Positions 17,763-26,864 are shown, counted from the stretch's first letter. The stretch: DNA of 64,000 nucleotides from Iamia sp038233075 (GCA_038233075.1 JBBSMQ010000009.1:72548-136547); one strand, 5' to 3'. A program made the numbers and translations. Notes: generated by a model from the sequence alone, not told the origin.

Positions 17763-17861
17763 CTAGTGCTGTGTCCGCCTTCCTGCGGAGGGGCGGTCAC
17801 GCCGCTGGCCAGGGCCGATTGCGACGCCGACCCGTGCGAACGTTTGTGGTCACGGCACTAG
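17763..17861. repeat. 99-bp element bounded by an 11-bp inverted repeat
   Basis: CTAGTGCTGTG at 17763-17773 is the reverse complement, with one mismatch, of CACGGCACTAG at 17851-17861. The right arm contains the stop codon (17858-17860) of the adjacent oxygenase gene. An internal GTCCGC/GCGGA stem follows the left arm. There is no open frame of note and no clear flanking target duplication. A bidirectional terminator or a small non-autonomous insertion are both possible. Confidence 0.45.
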
Positions 17862-18793
17862 CTCAGGCCGATCTCGACCAGGCGCTCGTTGAGGAACTCG
17901 TCCGCCGTGATCGGCGGGAAGTGCTTCTTGTCGGAGCCAACGAGGGCGGGGGGAGCGTCGAGGACCACGTCGGGTCGGGGGTGGCAGAAGAACGGCATCG
18001 AGCAGCGCGGGAGGTCGTCGGCCTCGGGGTTGACGACCCGGTGCGTGGTGGACGGGATCTTCAGGTTCACATGGCGGCTGAGCATGTCGCCGGCATCGAC
18101 GACCAGCTCCCCCTCCAGGCCGTCGACTGGGTGCCACGACCCGTTGCGGTCGAGCAGCTCGAGTCCCGCCTCGGTCGCGGCCGGGAGCAGGGTGATGAGG
18201 TTGATGTCCTCGTGGGCCGCGGCCCGCACCGCTCCGGGGGCGTTGGCGTCGCGCCGCGGTGGGTAGTGGATGATGCGCAGCACCGAGCGACCGTCGACGA
18301 CCATGTCGGCCAGGTGCCGCTCGGGCAGGCCGAGGTAGACGGCGATGGCCTCGAGCAGGGTCTGGGCCGCGGCCTCCAGGTCCCGGTAGAGCGCCAGCAT
18401 GGCCGGCCGGAAGTGCGGTACCTCCTCGGGGAACACGTTGGCGCCGTAGGTGGCGAACAGGGCGTGGTCGGGGGCGAGGTCTTGGTGGACGTGCCAGAAC
18501 TCCTTGAGGTCGATGGCCTCGCTGTCCTTGGCGTGCTCGGTGCCGAAGGGGGTGTAGCCGCCGGCCCCCTTCGGCAGCACGTAGACCTCCTTGGCCTCGG
18601 TCGGGAGGGCGAAGAAGTCCCGGGCTGCGGCGTAGGCAGCGTCGACGTCGGCGGGCCTGACCCGGTGGCCGTCGACCTTGACGAACCCGGTGCCGACCAG
18701 GCTCGCGCCGAGGGTGGAGACGAACTCATCCCGGGTCGCGCCCGACCCCTGGCTGTAGTCGTCGAGGTGGACCGTGGCGACGTCGATGCCCAT
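17858..18793 (-). CDS. 2-oxoglutarate/Fe(II)-dependent oxygenase, isopenicillin-N-synthase-like
   Basis: A soluble mononuclear iron oxygenase of 311 residues. The double-stranded beta helix shows the iron ligands His and Asp in AAHEDINLIT and the distal His in STTHRVVNP, followed by RCSMPFFCHP, whose R-x-S contacts 2-oxoglutarate. The N-terminal helix and the segment FALPTEAKEVYVLPKGAGGYTPFG match the IPNS/GA-oxidase fold. The ATG at 18793 is chosen because the frame upstream runs into the hairpin-repeat region. The substrate is unknown. The stop codon is part of an inverted repeat. Confidence 0.87.
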   Translation of the reverse strand: MGIDVATVHLDDYSQGSGATRDEFVSTLGASLVGTGFVKVDGHRVRPADVDAAYAAARDFFALPTEAKEVYVLPKGAGGYTPFGTEHAKDSEAIDLKEFWHVHQDLAPDHALFATYGANVFPEEVPHFRPAMLALYRDLEAAAQTLLEAIAVYLGLPERHLADMVVDGRSVLRIIHYPPRRDANAPGAVRAAAHEDINLITLLPAATEAGLELLDRNGSWHPVDGLEGELVVDAGDMLSRHVNLKIPSTTHRVVNPEADDLPRCSMPFFCHPRPDVVLDAPPALVGSDKKHFPPITADEFLNERLVEIGLS

Positions 18794-18836
18794 CCCCCCA
18801 GGATGCCACCGGCTCCTCCGTCCGGCGCTGCTCACC

Positions 18837-18944
18837 AACTTCGTACGGACGTGTGCCGGTGGGGGCAACGTCCGTCCAGGGTTCACGATCGCGCCCCAAC
18901 TTCGTACGGACATGTGCCGGTGAGGGCCACTTCCGTACGAAGCT
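18837..18944. repeat. Composite hairpin repeat, family 1 (second copy)
   Basis: Units of 47 bp at 18837-18883 and 18898-18944 have a 14-bp spacer, the same geometry as 7550-7657. Both start AACTTCGTACGGA and share the TGTGCCGGTG core. The right unit closes with TCCGTACGAAGCT (hairpin arms of about 12 bp), while the left unit ends TCCGTCCAGGGTT, resembling the left unit of the first copy. The element starts 20 bases after the stop of the VOC gene on the leftward strand. Confidence 0.9.
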
Positions 18945-18964
18945 GAGGGGGGTGAGTCAGGCTC

Positions 18965-19755
18965 TCACTGGCCGGACTCGGGGGTCATGACGGCGAACAT
19001 GGCGCCCTGGGGGTCTTGGATCGGGGCCATGCGACCGACGCCGGGGACGTCCATGGGGCTGCCCATCACCGTGGCTCCCTTCTCCGTGGCGAGAGCGACG
19101 GTGGCGTCGCAGTCATCGACGATGAAGTAGACGAGCCAGGCCGGGGGCATGCCCTGCATCGGAGGCGTCACCGCGCCGGCGATGCCGTCGTCGTTGCCGC
19201 CCTCGACCTTGAAGACGGTGTAGTCGCCCATCGGCATGGACATGGCCTCTGAGGTCCAGCCCAGCACCTGAGCGTAGAACTCGGCAGCCTGGGCCGGTTC
19301 CGGGGTCAGCAGCTCGTTCCAGCTGAGGGCGCCGTGCTCGTTGACGACCTCGGCGCCGATGCTGTCCTTGACCTCCCAGAGGCAGATGGCCGCCCCGGTG
19401 CTGTCGGTGATCACCGCCATGCGCCCGGCGTCCATGACGTCCATGGGCGGGCGCATCACCTGGCCGCCGGCCGGCTCGACCTTGCCGGTGGCCTCTTCCA
19501 GGTCGTCGACGGTGACGTAGCTGCTCCAGACCGGGGGCATGCCGGCCTGGGCCATCTGTGGCGACAGCTCCATGATCCCTGCCGCCGCCTTCCCGCCCTT
19601 GGAGCACATCGTGTAGGTGGCGTCGGGGCCAGCGGGCTGCTCGTCGAACTCCCAGCCGAACAGGGCGCCGTAGAAGTCGCGGGAGGCCGCCGGGTCCGGC
19701 GTGGCCAGGTCGGTAAAGGACGGGAGCCGTGGACGTGGCTGGTGACGTGGGACAC
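18965..19755 (-). pseudogene. Two-domain VOC (glyoxalase-like) protein, frameshifted near its start
   Basis: About 255 residues with two vicinal-oxygen-chelate modules: the first with PSFTDLATPDPAASRDFYGALFGWEF and YVTVDDLEEA, the second with GALSWNELLTPEPAQAAEFYAQVLGW and YFIVDDCDATVA. Proteins of this type are often resistance-like or glyoxalase-related. The long frame lacks a start codon near the first domain. GTG at 19755 (VSHVTSHVHGS) has GGAGG 6 bases upstream but is in another frame; a one-base change in 19720-19740 would join them. It could still be expressed from an unusual start, so loss of function is not certain. Confidence 0.75.
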
Positions 19756-20060
19756 AGGGGCCTCCGGTGGTGTGTCGCCCGCACGGGCGAACGGGCGAGG
19801 TGAACGTAGTCCTCGGGTGAGACAGCGACAACGGCCTCTCGTGGCCGCCGGATGCACCTGCGATGGCGCGCCCATGCCCGGCTGGGGACCCTTCGGGGCC
19901 GTCGTCGGCGGGCGCGCCGGTCAGCCGGGCCGGGGTACCCAGGGCGCCCAGGTGGTGTGGCCCGCAGGGATGGCGTCCCCGGGTGAAGGGGGTTCGACGT
20001 CGCCCGAGCTGCGGGTCTCGTCGTCGCTCGACGGGAACCGCCAGGCGAGAGGCTCTCATC

Positions 20061-20107
20061 AACTTTGTGCGGAGGGGCGCCACATGCGGCGGGGTCCGTA
20101 CAAAGCT
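20061..20107. repeat. Single family-1 hairpin unit, diverged
   Basis: A 47-bp unit starting AACTTTGTGCGGA and ending TCCGTACAAAGCT. The outer arms pair over about 12 bp with compensatory-looking changes relative to the other copies (CTTTGT with ACAAAG instead of CTTCGT with ACGAAG). The core differs (GGGGCGCCACATGCGGCGGGG). No partner unit was found at a 14-bp spacing on either side. Confidence 0.75.
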
Positions 20108-20134
20108 CCCCCGGGCCCGTCGGGCCGGGGGAGC
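20105..20134. terminator. Strong GC hairpin before mfd
   Basis: The 10-bp stem GCTCCCCCGG / CCGGGGGAGC encloses GCCCGTCGGG. It overlaps the end of the family-1 repeat. There is no T tract, so it would be a Rho-type or attenuating structure if functional. It lies 100 bases before the mfd start. Confidence 0.4.
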
Positions 20135-20233
20135 GGGGGCTGTGGGCCGGTAGGTTGGAATGTCTCGCTCGGGACCGGTCGGCACCGGATCCCGGCGTGG
20201 TCCCGCGTCCCAACCCTCCCGCGAGCCGCCCCC

Positions 20234-23200
20234 GTGAGCACCGCCACCGCGCCCCCTGCGACCCGTTCCGGCGCCGCGCTGGGCGACGTCCCGGCCCTCC
20301 TGGTCGACGAGCCTGGCCTGGCCCAGGTGCGCGGTCGGCGCCATGCGGTGCTGGCCGCAGCCGAGTCGGCCCGATCCCTCACCCTGGCTCACCTGGCCGG
20401 CGGCACCCGGACCCCGGTGCTGGTGGCCTGCCCCACCACCGGTGACGCCGAGCGCCTGGTCCACGACCTGGGCGCCTACCTCGGTCCCGACGCCGTCGAG
20501 TTGTTCCCGGCGTGGGAGACGCTGCCGTTCGAGCGGGTGAGCCCCAACGTGGAGACCATGGGCCGACGGCTGCGGGTGGTCTGGCGCCTGCGCCACCCCG
20601 CCCACGCGCCCCAGGTGGTGGTGGCTCCCGTCCGCGCCCTGGTCCAGCGGCTGGGTCCCCACGTCGACGATGTCGAGCCGCTCATCATCCGGCCCGGTCA
20701 ACAGCTCGATCGCGACGAGGTCGTCGCCACCCTGGTGGGCGCCGGGTACCGGCGGGAGCCTCAGGTCGAGGTCCGGGGCGAGGTCGCGGTGCGGGGCTCG
20801 ATCGTTGACGTCTTCCCCTCCACCGAGGACCGTCCTGTCCGCATCGACCTCTGGGGCGACGAGGTCGACCGTCTCACCGAGTTCTCCGTCAGCGACCAGC
20901 GGGCCACCGACCCCGTGCGCGCGGCCGCCATCTTCCCCTGCCGGGAGCTGCTCCCGACGGCCGACGTGCGGGCGCGGGCGGCCCAGCTGGTGGCGTCAGA
21001 GCCGTGGGGCCGCGAGCAGTGGGAGCGCCTGGCCGAGGGCCTGGTGTTCGACGGCATGGAGTCCTGGCTGCCCTGGCTGACCAGCGGCGAGCACGTGCTG
21101 TTCGACCTCCTCCCCCCCGAGGCTCTCGTCGTGCTGGTCGAGCCCCGCCGCATGAGGGACCGGGCCGCCGACCTGCTGGCCGAGGAGTCCGACCTGGCCC
21201 ACCACCTGGCCCGCAGCACCTGGGACGTGCCCGAGGAGACCGGGATCCCGTCGCTCCACCTCCCGTTCGACCGGCTCCTGACCCACACCGAGGCCCCCGT
21301 CTGGACCCTCGTCAACGTGGCCGACTCCCCTGACGTGCCCGTCGTGACCAGCATCGGCTGGAACCCGGCGGTGGGCGACGGGGCTGGCTTGCTGGGCCAG
21401 ACCCGTGACCTGGTGGGTGAGGACTACCGGCTGGTGGTGGCAGCCGACACCGAGGCCTCGGCCGCCCGCATGGGGTCGCTCCTGCGCGAGCACGGGCTCG
21501 ACGTCGAGGTGCGGGTCGCGTCGCTCGACCGGGGCTGCGTCCTGCCCGGGGCTCGGGTCGCGGTGCTGGCCGAGGCCGACCTCACCGGTCGGCGCCGGCC
21601 CCACCGCACTCCCCGCTCCCGCAAGCGCGACAGTGCCGGGTTCTTCGACGACCTCCGCCCCGGGGCCTTCGTGGTGCACCACCAGCACGGCGTGGCCCGC
21701 TATGGCGGCATGGTGACCCGCTCCATCGGCGGGGCTGACCGCGACTACCTCCTGCTCGAGTACCGCGGTGGCGACAAGCTCTACGTCCCGTCGGACCAGA
21801 TCGATGCCGTCCGCCACTACAGCGGGGGTGAGGACCCCACACCGAGCCGGCTGGGCGGCGGCGACTGGCAGAAGGCCAAGGCCCGGGTGCGCGACGAGGT
21901 CAGCCACGTGGCCCAGGAGCTGGTCGTGCTCTACCAGAAGCGCCTCAACACCGTCGGCTTCGCCTTCCCCTCCGACTCGCCGTGGCAGCAGGAGATGGAG
22001 GACGCCTTCCCCCACCGGGAGACGCCGGACCAGGCCACCGCCATCAGCGACGTGAAGGCCGACATGGAGGGCGAGAGCCCCATGGACCGTCTGGTGTGCG
22101 GCGACGTCGGCTTCGGCAAGACCGAGGTCGCCCTGCGCGCTGCGTTCAAGGCCGTGCAGGAGGGCAAGCAGGTGGCGGTCCTGGTGCCGACCACGTTGCT
22201 GGCCCAGCAGCACTTCGCCACCTTCAGCGACCGCCTGGCCGCCTACCCGGTGCGGGTCGAGGTGCTCAGCCGCTTCCTCACCTCGGCCCAGGCCCGGCAG
22301 GTCATCGAGGGGCTCCGCACCGGCGAGGTCGATCTCGTCATCGGCACCCATCGTCTCCTGTCGGCCGACGTCACCTTCAAGGACCTCGGTCTGTTGGTGG
22401 TCGACGAGGAGCAGCGCTTCGGCGTGGGCCACAAGGAGAAGATCAAGGCCCTCAAGACCGATCTCGACGTGCTCACCCTCTCGGCCACGCCCATCCCGCG
22501 CACCCTGGAGATGGGCCTCACCGGCATCCGCGACCTGACCCTGCTGCACACCCCGCCGGCTGAGCGCCAGCCCATCCTCACCTACGTGGGTGAGTACGAC
22601 GAGCGCGCCGCCTCGGAGGCCATCCGTCGCGAGCTGCTGCGCGAGGGCCAGGTCTTCTTCGTGCACAATCGGGTGCGCGACATCGAGGAGAAGGCGGCCG
22701 AGCTCCGAACGCTGGTGCCCGAGGCCCGCATCGCGGTGGCCCACGGCCAGATGGACGAGGGCACCCTCGAGCAGGTGGTGCTCGACTTCTGGGAGGGACG
22801 CTTCGACGTCCTGGTCTGCACCACCATCATCGAGTCCGGCATCGACATGCCCACGGTGAACACCCTCGTGGTCGACCGGGCCGACCGGCTGGGCCTGGGT
22901 CAGCTGCACCAGCTGCGGGGCCGAGTGGGGCGGGCCGGTCAGCGGGCCTACGCCTACCTGTTCCACCCTGCTGATGTGGCCCTGTCGGAGGAGGCCTACG
23001 AGCGGCTCAAGACCATCGGCGAGGCCACCGAGCTGGGCTCGGGGTTCCGGATCGCCATGCGCGACCTGGAGATCCGCGGCGCAGGCTCGCTGCTCGGCAC
23101 CGGCCAGTCGGGCCACATCGCGGCGGTGGGCTACGACCTCTACGTCCAGATGGTGTCCGAGGCGGTGGCCGAGCTGAAGGGCGAGGAGCATCGTGAGCCG

Positions 23201-23653
23201 GCCAAGGTCAAGCTCGACCTGCCCCTCGACGCCCACCTGCCCGACACCTATGTGCCCCGCGAGGAGCTGCGCCTCGAGGCCTACCGGCGCCTGGCCACGG
23301 TCACCGCCCGGGAACAGGTCGACGACATCCGGGCCGAATGGGAGGATCGCTACGGGCCCGTGCCCGACCCCGCCGCCCAGCTGCTGGAGATCGCCCGGCT
23401 GCGGGCCGAGGCCCACCGCATCGGCGCCCGCGAGATCAACGTCACCAAGGGGCCGGCCTTCGGCGGTCCCGCTCACACCGCCCGGGTGTCTCCGGTGGAG
23501 CTGAAGCAGAGCCAGCAGGTCCGCCTCCAGCGCCTGTTCCGGGGGGCGGTCTACAAGGAGGACCAGGGCCTGGTGGTGCTACCCGTTCCCAAGACCCCGG
23601 ACCTGGCCGGCACCCTGGTCGACCTCCTCCGCCAGCTCATCCCCGCCGCGTAG
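20234..23653 (+). CDS. mfd: Transcription-repair coupling factor Mfd
   Basis: Removes RNA polymerase stalled at DNA lesions and recruits UvrA. The 1139-residue protein has the N-terminal UvrB-like module (GTRTPVLVACPTTGDAERLV..., VRGSIVDVFPSTEDRPVRID), the CarD-like RNA-polymerase-interacting domain (GAFVVHHQHGVARYGGM, YRGGDKLYVPSDQID), the translocase with Walker A GDVGFGKTE (about residue 622), DEEQ box VVDEEQRFG and LSATPIPRT, and the TRG/C-terminal domain (RGAGSLLGTGQSGHI). GTG at 20234 opens MSTATAPPATRSG; the frame is open far upstream, but that stretch includes repeat sequence. No ribosome binding site is obvious. It is intact over 3.4 kb. Confidence 0.96.
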   Translation: MSTATAPPATRSGAALGDVPALLVDEPGLAQVRGRRHAVLAAAESARSLTLAHLAGGTRTPVLVACPTTGDAERLVHDLGAYLGPDAVELFPAWETLPFERVSPNVETMGRRLRVVWRLRHPAHAPQVVVAPVRALVQRLGPHVDDVEPLIIRPGQQLDRDEVVATLVGAGYRREPQVEVRGEVAVRGSIVDVFPSTEDRPVRIDLWGDEVDRLTEFSVSDQRATDPVRAAAIFPCRELLPTADVRARAAQLVASEPWGREQWERLAEGLVFDGMESWLPWLTSGEHVLFDLLPPEALVVLVEPRRMRDRAADLLAEESDLAHHLARSTWDVPEETGIPSLHLPFDRLLTHTEAPVWTLVNVADSPDVPVVTSIGWNPAVGDGAGLLGQTRDLVGEDYRLVVAADTEASAARMGSLLREHGLDVEVRVASLDRGCVLPGARVAVLAEADLTGRRRPHRTPRSRKRDSAGFFDDLRPGAFVVHHQHGVARYGGMVTRSIGGADRDYLLLEYRGGDKLYVPSDQIDAVRHYSGGEDPTPSRLGGGDWQKAKARVRDEVSHVAQELVVLYQKRLNTVGFAFPSDSPWQQEMEDAFPHRETPDQATAISDVKADMEGESPMDRLVCGDVGFGKTEVALRAAFKAVQEGKQVAVLVPTTLLAQQHFATFSDRLAAYPVRVEVLSRFLTSAQARQVIEGLRTGEVDLVIGTHRLLSADVTFKDLGLLVVDEEQRFGVGHKEKIKALKTDLDVLTLSATPIPRTLEMGLTGIRDLTLLHTPPAERQPILTYVGEYDERAASEAIRRELLREGQVFFVHNRVRDIEEKAAELRTLVPEARIAVAHGQMDEGTLEQVVLDFWEGRFDVLVCTTIIESGIDMPTVNTLVVDRADRLGLGQLHQLRGRVGRAGQRAYAYLFHPADVALSEEAYERLKTIGEATELGSGFRIAMRDLEIRGAGSLLGTGQSGHIAAVGYDLYVQMVSEAVAELKGEEHREPAKVKLDLPLDAHLPDTYVPREELRLEAYRRLATVTAREQVDDIRAEWEDRYGPVPDPAAQLLEIARLRAEAHRIGAREINVTKGPAFGGPAHTARVSPVELKQSQQVRLQRLFRGAVYKEDQGLVVLPVPKTPDLAGTLVDLLRQLIPAA

Positions 23654-23674
23654 ATCGACCCAGGTTCCCTCCGG

Positions 23675-23780
23675 TTCTGACGCGGTGGTGCGTCACCGAT
23701 GGCGTTGGCCCGCGTCAGAAGCGCGGCCGTCCCATTCTGACGCGGTGGTGCGTCACGGGTGACGCGCTCCTGCCTCAGAA
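23675..23780. repeat. Composite hairpin repeat, family 2 (46 bp + 14 bp + 46 bp)
   Basis: Units at 23675-23720 and 23735-23780 both start TTCTGACGCGGTGGTGCGTCAC and end TCAGAA. The first closes with GCGTCAGAA (outer arms TTCTGACGC/GCGTCAGAA). The second has a perfect inner stem GCGTCAC-GG-GTGACGC. The spacer is 14 bp, as in family 1. The pair fills the gap between the convergent ends of mfd (21 bases away) and the following gene remnant (17 bases away), where it could act as a two-way terminator. Confidence 0.9.
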
Positions 23781-23797
23781 CGGTGGACGGGGGCTCG

Positions 23798-24567
23798 TCA
23801 GGCGATGCAGGCGAGGACCTGTCCGTCGGCGTCGAGGACCTCCAGGTGCATCCCGGACGGGCCCAACTCGGGGATCTGACCGTTGGTCGCCAGGTCGGCG
23901 CACCGGGGCGTGGCGATGCCGTCGACGAAGACGACCGCGGCCCGGAGGTCAGCGCCGGGCACATCGACGAGCGGTGCGGTGGCCTCGCCGGCCACGGTCG
24001 TGGCCCGGACGGTCGAGGACGCCCAACAGCTGGTCACGGGTCGCATCGGGAGAGGTGACCCGCAGGGCTGCTTCGTCGTCCACCGCCACCACCAGGTCGG
24101 CCCAGCGCTCCCCGAACGACGGCGTGAAGACGGCCTCGCGCCCCTCGTCGGTGAAGTCCTGGCGGGCGCGCGACAGGTAGCCTGACGAGGACTGGCCCAG
24201 GCCGCCCTCCTGGCCGGCGTAGCCGGTGATGGGCCACGGCCACCACGTCGTCGCCCCCGGCCTCGCCGTCAGGGGAGAGGACGGTGGAGGGCTCGTCGGT
24301 GCCGAAGCTGTCGCTGCCGAACTCCGCCGTGGAGGTCCCTCGCCCCGCCGTCACCAACCGGTATCCGTCCGGCACCTGGCCGACCGTGAACGGCGACGAC
24401 TCGGTCGAGGGCTCGACGTCGGGTGCCGCCTCGTCGTCCGTGGTCGTCGGATCGGCCCCGCAGGCGACGACGAGAAGCGCGGCCAGGACCAGCCCCGCGG
24501 CCAGGCGCCGCTCCCGCTTCGTCGGCAGGCCTCCCGACCCCGCCCCACCGAGCCCATGAGCCGCACC
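23798..24567 (-). pseudogene. Lipoprotein-like gene, frameshifted and internally deleted (paralogue of 24568-25619)
   Basis: Pieces in successive frames read as one damaged protein. The N-terminal part RRLAAGLVLAALLVVACGAD is a lipoprotein signal peptide with lipobox LVVAC (about 24453-24510), followed by VGQVPDGYRLVTAGRG. After about 24230 another frame gives ITGYAGQEGGLGQSSSGY, FGERWADLVVAVDDEAA and RVTSPDATRDQLLGVLD. At about 24020 it jumps to a third frame, TVRATTVAGEATAPLVDVPG, ending DADGQVLACIA at 23798. Compared with the neighbouring paralogue, roughly 200 residues are missing at the last junction. No in-frame start codon precedes the signal peptide. The family is not recognised. Confidence 0.6.
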
Positions 24568-25619
24568 TCAGATGCCGCCGATGCAGGCCGTGGGCCGGCC
24601 CTCGGCATCGAGGACCTCGAGGCGCATGGTGCCGTCGCCGACCGGCGGGGCGGGCTGGCCCAGGGCGGGGTCCGCGCAGTCGGGCCTTGCCGGCTGGTCG
24701 AGGGACAGCACGGCGGACCGCAGCTCGCTGCCGGGGATGGCGACCAGGGGTGCGGTCACCACCTCGGTCCCCGTGTCGGCCCGCACCGCGGTGCCGGGGG
24801 CGGCGGCGTGGAGGCCGGGACCACCGTTGGCCCTGACGACGAAGGCGTCCCAGGTGGCCTCGTCGGTTGGTTGCACCGAGGCCGCCAGGGCCAGCAGCTC
24901 GGCGGCGCTCGGCGGCGAGGGCCCGTCGCCGGCGACCACCACCACGTCACCCCATGGCGCCTCCAGCCAGACGGTGCGGTCGATGGTGCCGGCCGCGCGC
25001 GAGCTCCGTTCCTGCACCACGGCCCGCCGACCATCCCGATCGGTCGTCCGCGCGCCAGTGGCGGGGTTGAACCGAGTCCCCCATCCCAGGGCGGTCAGGG
25101 CGGTCAGGGCGGTCAGGTCGACGGTCCGACCTGGGAGCGTGAGACGGCGAGGTGGTCGGCGTCGGTGCGGGTCCAGCCGACACCGTGCGCCTCGGTCGGC
25201 CCCGGCACGGCGTCGCTGTGGGCGCGGGCGGAGGCCCGGGCCCCCACCAAGCCCGGGACATCCACCGAACCAACGAGCTCGAGGCCGTCGACCTCGACGC
25301 GGGGCGCGAGGGTCCGCTCCTCGGGCACCTCGACATCGTCGAGGAGGGCGAGCAGCTCATCCTTGGTGGCCTGGGGCGAGGTGACACGCACCGCCAGGTC
25401 GTCGCTGCGGGCGACCAGCAGGTCGGCTCAGTGGTCGCCGGTGGCCGGGACGAAGACGGCGTCGCGGCCATCGACGGTGAGGCCTTCCCGGGCCGGGGAC
25501 TGGTAGCCGGGCGACGACTGGCCCAGTCCACCCTGCTGGCCCGCGTCCCCGGTGAGGGCCACGGTGACGAGGGTGACCGCACCGCCCGTGCCGCGCCGTC
25601 GGTCTCCCGCTGACTCCAT
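24568..25619 (-). pseudogene. Unknown protein, interrupted by a stop codon and a frameshift (paralogue of 23798-24567)
   Basis: ATG at 25619 (AGGA 5 bases upstream) starts MESAGDRRRGTGG and includes LTGDAGQQGGLGQSSPGY. TGA at 25428-25430 stands where the paralogue has Trp (GERWADL versus GDH-stop-ADL). The same frame continues LLVARSDDLAVRVTSPQATKDELLALLDD until a TGA at 25113-25115. The rest, from LTALTALTALGWGTRFNPATG, is in another frame and runs to ACIGGI at 24568. Three copies of GGGCGGTCA (25089-25115) sit at the frame change and are a slippage site. Restored length is about 350 residues. No function is recognised. Confidence 0.6.
25089..25115. repeat. Triple 9-bp tandem repeat at a frameshift point
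   Basis: GGGCGGTCA is repeated three times perfectly. On the minus strand it encodes L-T-A repeats or, in the other frame, the terminating TGA of the upstream segment. Copy-number change here would not change frame (9 bp), so the shift itself lies nearby. Confidence 0.7.
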
Positions 25620-25735
25620 GTCGATCCTCTCGTCGGTCACACCGACGGTATCGGCGCCACCCCGACAGGCTCTGTCGGCTCGCGCCGACCGCCGACTCCG
25701 GTGGCCGCAGGCCCGCCCCCTACGATCGGCGGCCG

Positions 25736-26851
25736 ATGTCCTCACTGCGCTCCCGCCCGCGCCGCCGGGCCGCTGTGGCCCTCGTGGCCCTGCTCGCCCT
25801 CGTCCTCGCCGCCAGCGCGTGCAGCGCCGTCGGCCAGCCACCGGCGGCCACGGTCGAGGGCACCGACATCTCCGCCGACGTGGTCGACGAGATCGTCGAG
25901 GCCTACATCGAGGCCGATCCGGAGACCTATGGCGCGCCCTTCAAGGGCGACGGAGCCGACACGCTCTCGATGGACCCGGTGTCCAACGTGCTGGGCAGCC
26001 TGGTGGTCCAGGAGCTGCAGTCCCAGCTGGCCCAGGACCGCGGCGTCACCCCCACCGACGAGGAGCGCACCCAGGCCGAGGATGCGGTGCGCACCAGCTT
26101 CGTGCAACAGGAGCAGGCCGCCCCCGAGGGCGAGGGTCCGAGCGAGTCTGAGCAGACCAGCACCGCCGTCTTCGAGGCCCTCGCCGAGAGCACCCAGGAG
26201 TACCTCATCGATCTGCGGGCCGATGCCCTCGCCCTGAGCCGGGAGCTGGGGTCCGAGAGCGGGGCCGCCGATGCTGCGGCCCGGGCCTTCTACGACCAGA
26301 ACCCGATGCAGTTCACCGCCGTGTGCCTGCGCCTCCTGGCCGTGGCCGAGCCCGACCTGCCCGCGGTGCAGGCCCGTCTCGATGCCGGTGAGGACTTCGG
26401 CGACGTATCCCGCGAGGTGTCGGTCGACCCCCAGGTCGTCCAGGCCCTCGACGGGCCGCCGCAGTGCACCGCGCTGAGCCAGCTCCAGTCGCAGCTCCAG
26501 CCCGAGGCGTTCCAGCAGCTGGCCAGCGCCGCTGAGGGCGATGTCGTCGGACCCTTCGCCTTCGACGACCAGGGCAACGTGGTGCTGGTCGAGATCCAGT
26601 CCACCCAGCTCACCCCCTTCGAGGAGGTCCGCGAGGCCATCCTGACCCAGATCCCCGCCCCCGGCGACCAGGCGGTGAGCGACCTGCTGACCCGCGAGGC
26701 CCCCGAGGCCGACGTCAGCGTCGACCCCCGCTTCGGCACCTGGGACCCCGACCAGGCCCGGGTCCTGCCCCCCGACGGAGCCGATGCCCCTGCCGGTGAC
26801 GGCACCAGCGAGCCCGTCGAGGGCGTCCCCGCCACCGACGCCCCGGGCTGA
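25736..26851 (+). CDS. SurA/PrsA-like lipoprotein foldase
   Basis: A secreted, membrane-anchored protein of 371 residues. The signal peptide (RRRAAVALVALLALVLAASAC) ends in a lipobox with Cys at about residue 29. The SurA N-terminal-type helical region follows (ISADVVDEIVEAYIEADPE... VVQELQSQLAQDRGVTPTDEE). The later segment FTAVCLRLLAVAEPDLPAVQARLDAGEDFGDVSREVS ... GDVVGPFAFDDQGNVVLVEIQS is the parvulin-type prolyl-isomerase pattern. A Cys pair (CLRLL and QCTALS) may form a disulfide. It lies between mfd and mazG, a position where actinobacteria usually carry this gene. Confidence 0.85.
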   Translation: MSSLRSRPRRRAAVALVALLALVLAASACSAVGQPPAATVEGTDISADVVDEIVEAYIEADPETYGAPFKGDGADTLSMDPVSNVLGSLVVQELQSQLAQDRGVTPTDEERTQAEDAVRTSFVQQEQAAPEGEGPSESEQTSTAVFEALAESTQEYLIDLRADALALSRELGSESGAADAAARAFYDQNPMQFTAVCLRLLAVAEPDLPAVQARLDAGEDFGDVSREVSVDPQVVQALDGPPQCTALSQLQSQLQPEAFQQLASAAEGDVVGPFAFDDQGNVVLVEIQSTQLTPFEEVREAILTQIPAPGDQAVSDLLTREAPEADVSVDPRFGTWDPDQARVLPPDGADAPAGDGTSEPVEGVPATDAPG

Positions 26852-26864
26852 GCTCCCACCCCTG

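Larger units (their letters stand above)
19756..20233. other. Divergent non-coding interval upstream of mfd
   Basis: This 478-bp interval separates the leftward VOC gene from mfd. It holds one family-1 repeat unit (20061-20107) and, directly after it, a strong hairpin at 20105-20134 (GCTCCCCCGG pairs with CCGGGGGAGC). No supported gene, tRNA or clear promoter motif was seen in the rest. Confidence 0.6.

Noticed and set aside
19756..20701. N-terminal extension of the VOC gene to 20701
   Set aside because: It crosses the mfd start and the repeat and has no homology; the GTG at 19755 with GGAGG fits better.
20996..23476. An 826-codon minus-strand frame opposite mfd
   Set aside because: Third-position GC bias opens such frames; the product has no domain, while mfd is intact.
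26784..26864. ATG 26784 as the mazG start
   Set aside because: It would overlap the foldase gene by 68 bases and adds sequence without domain similarity.
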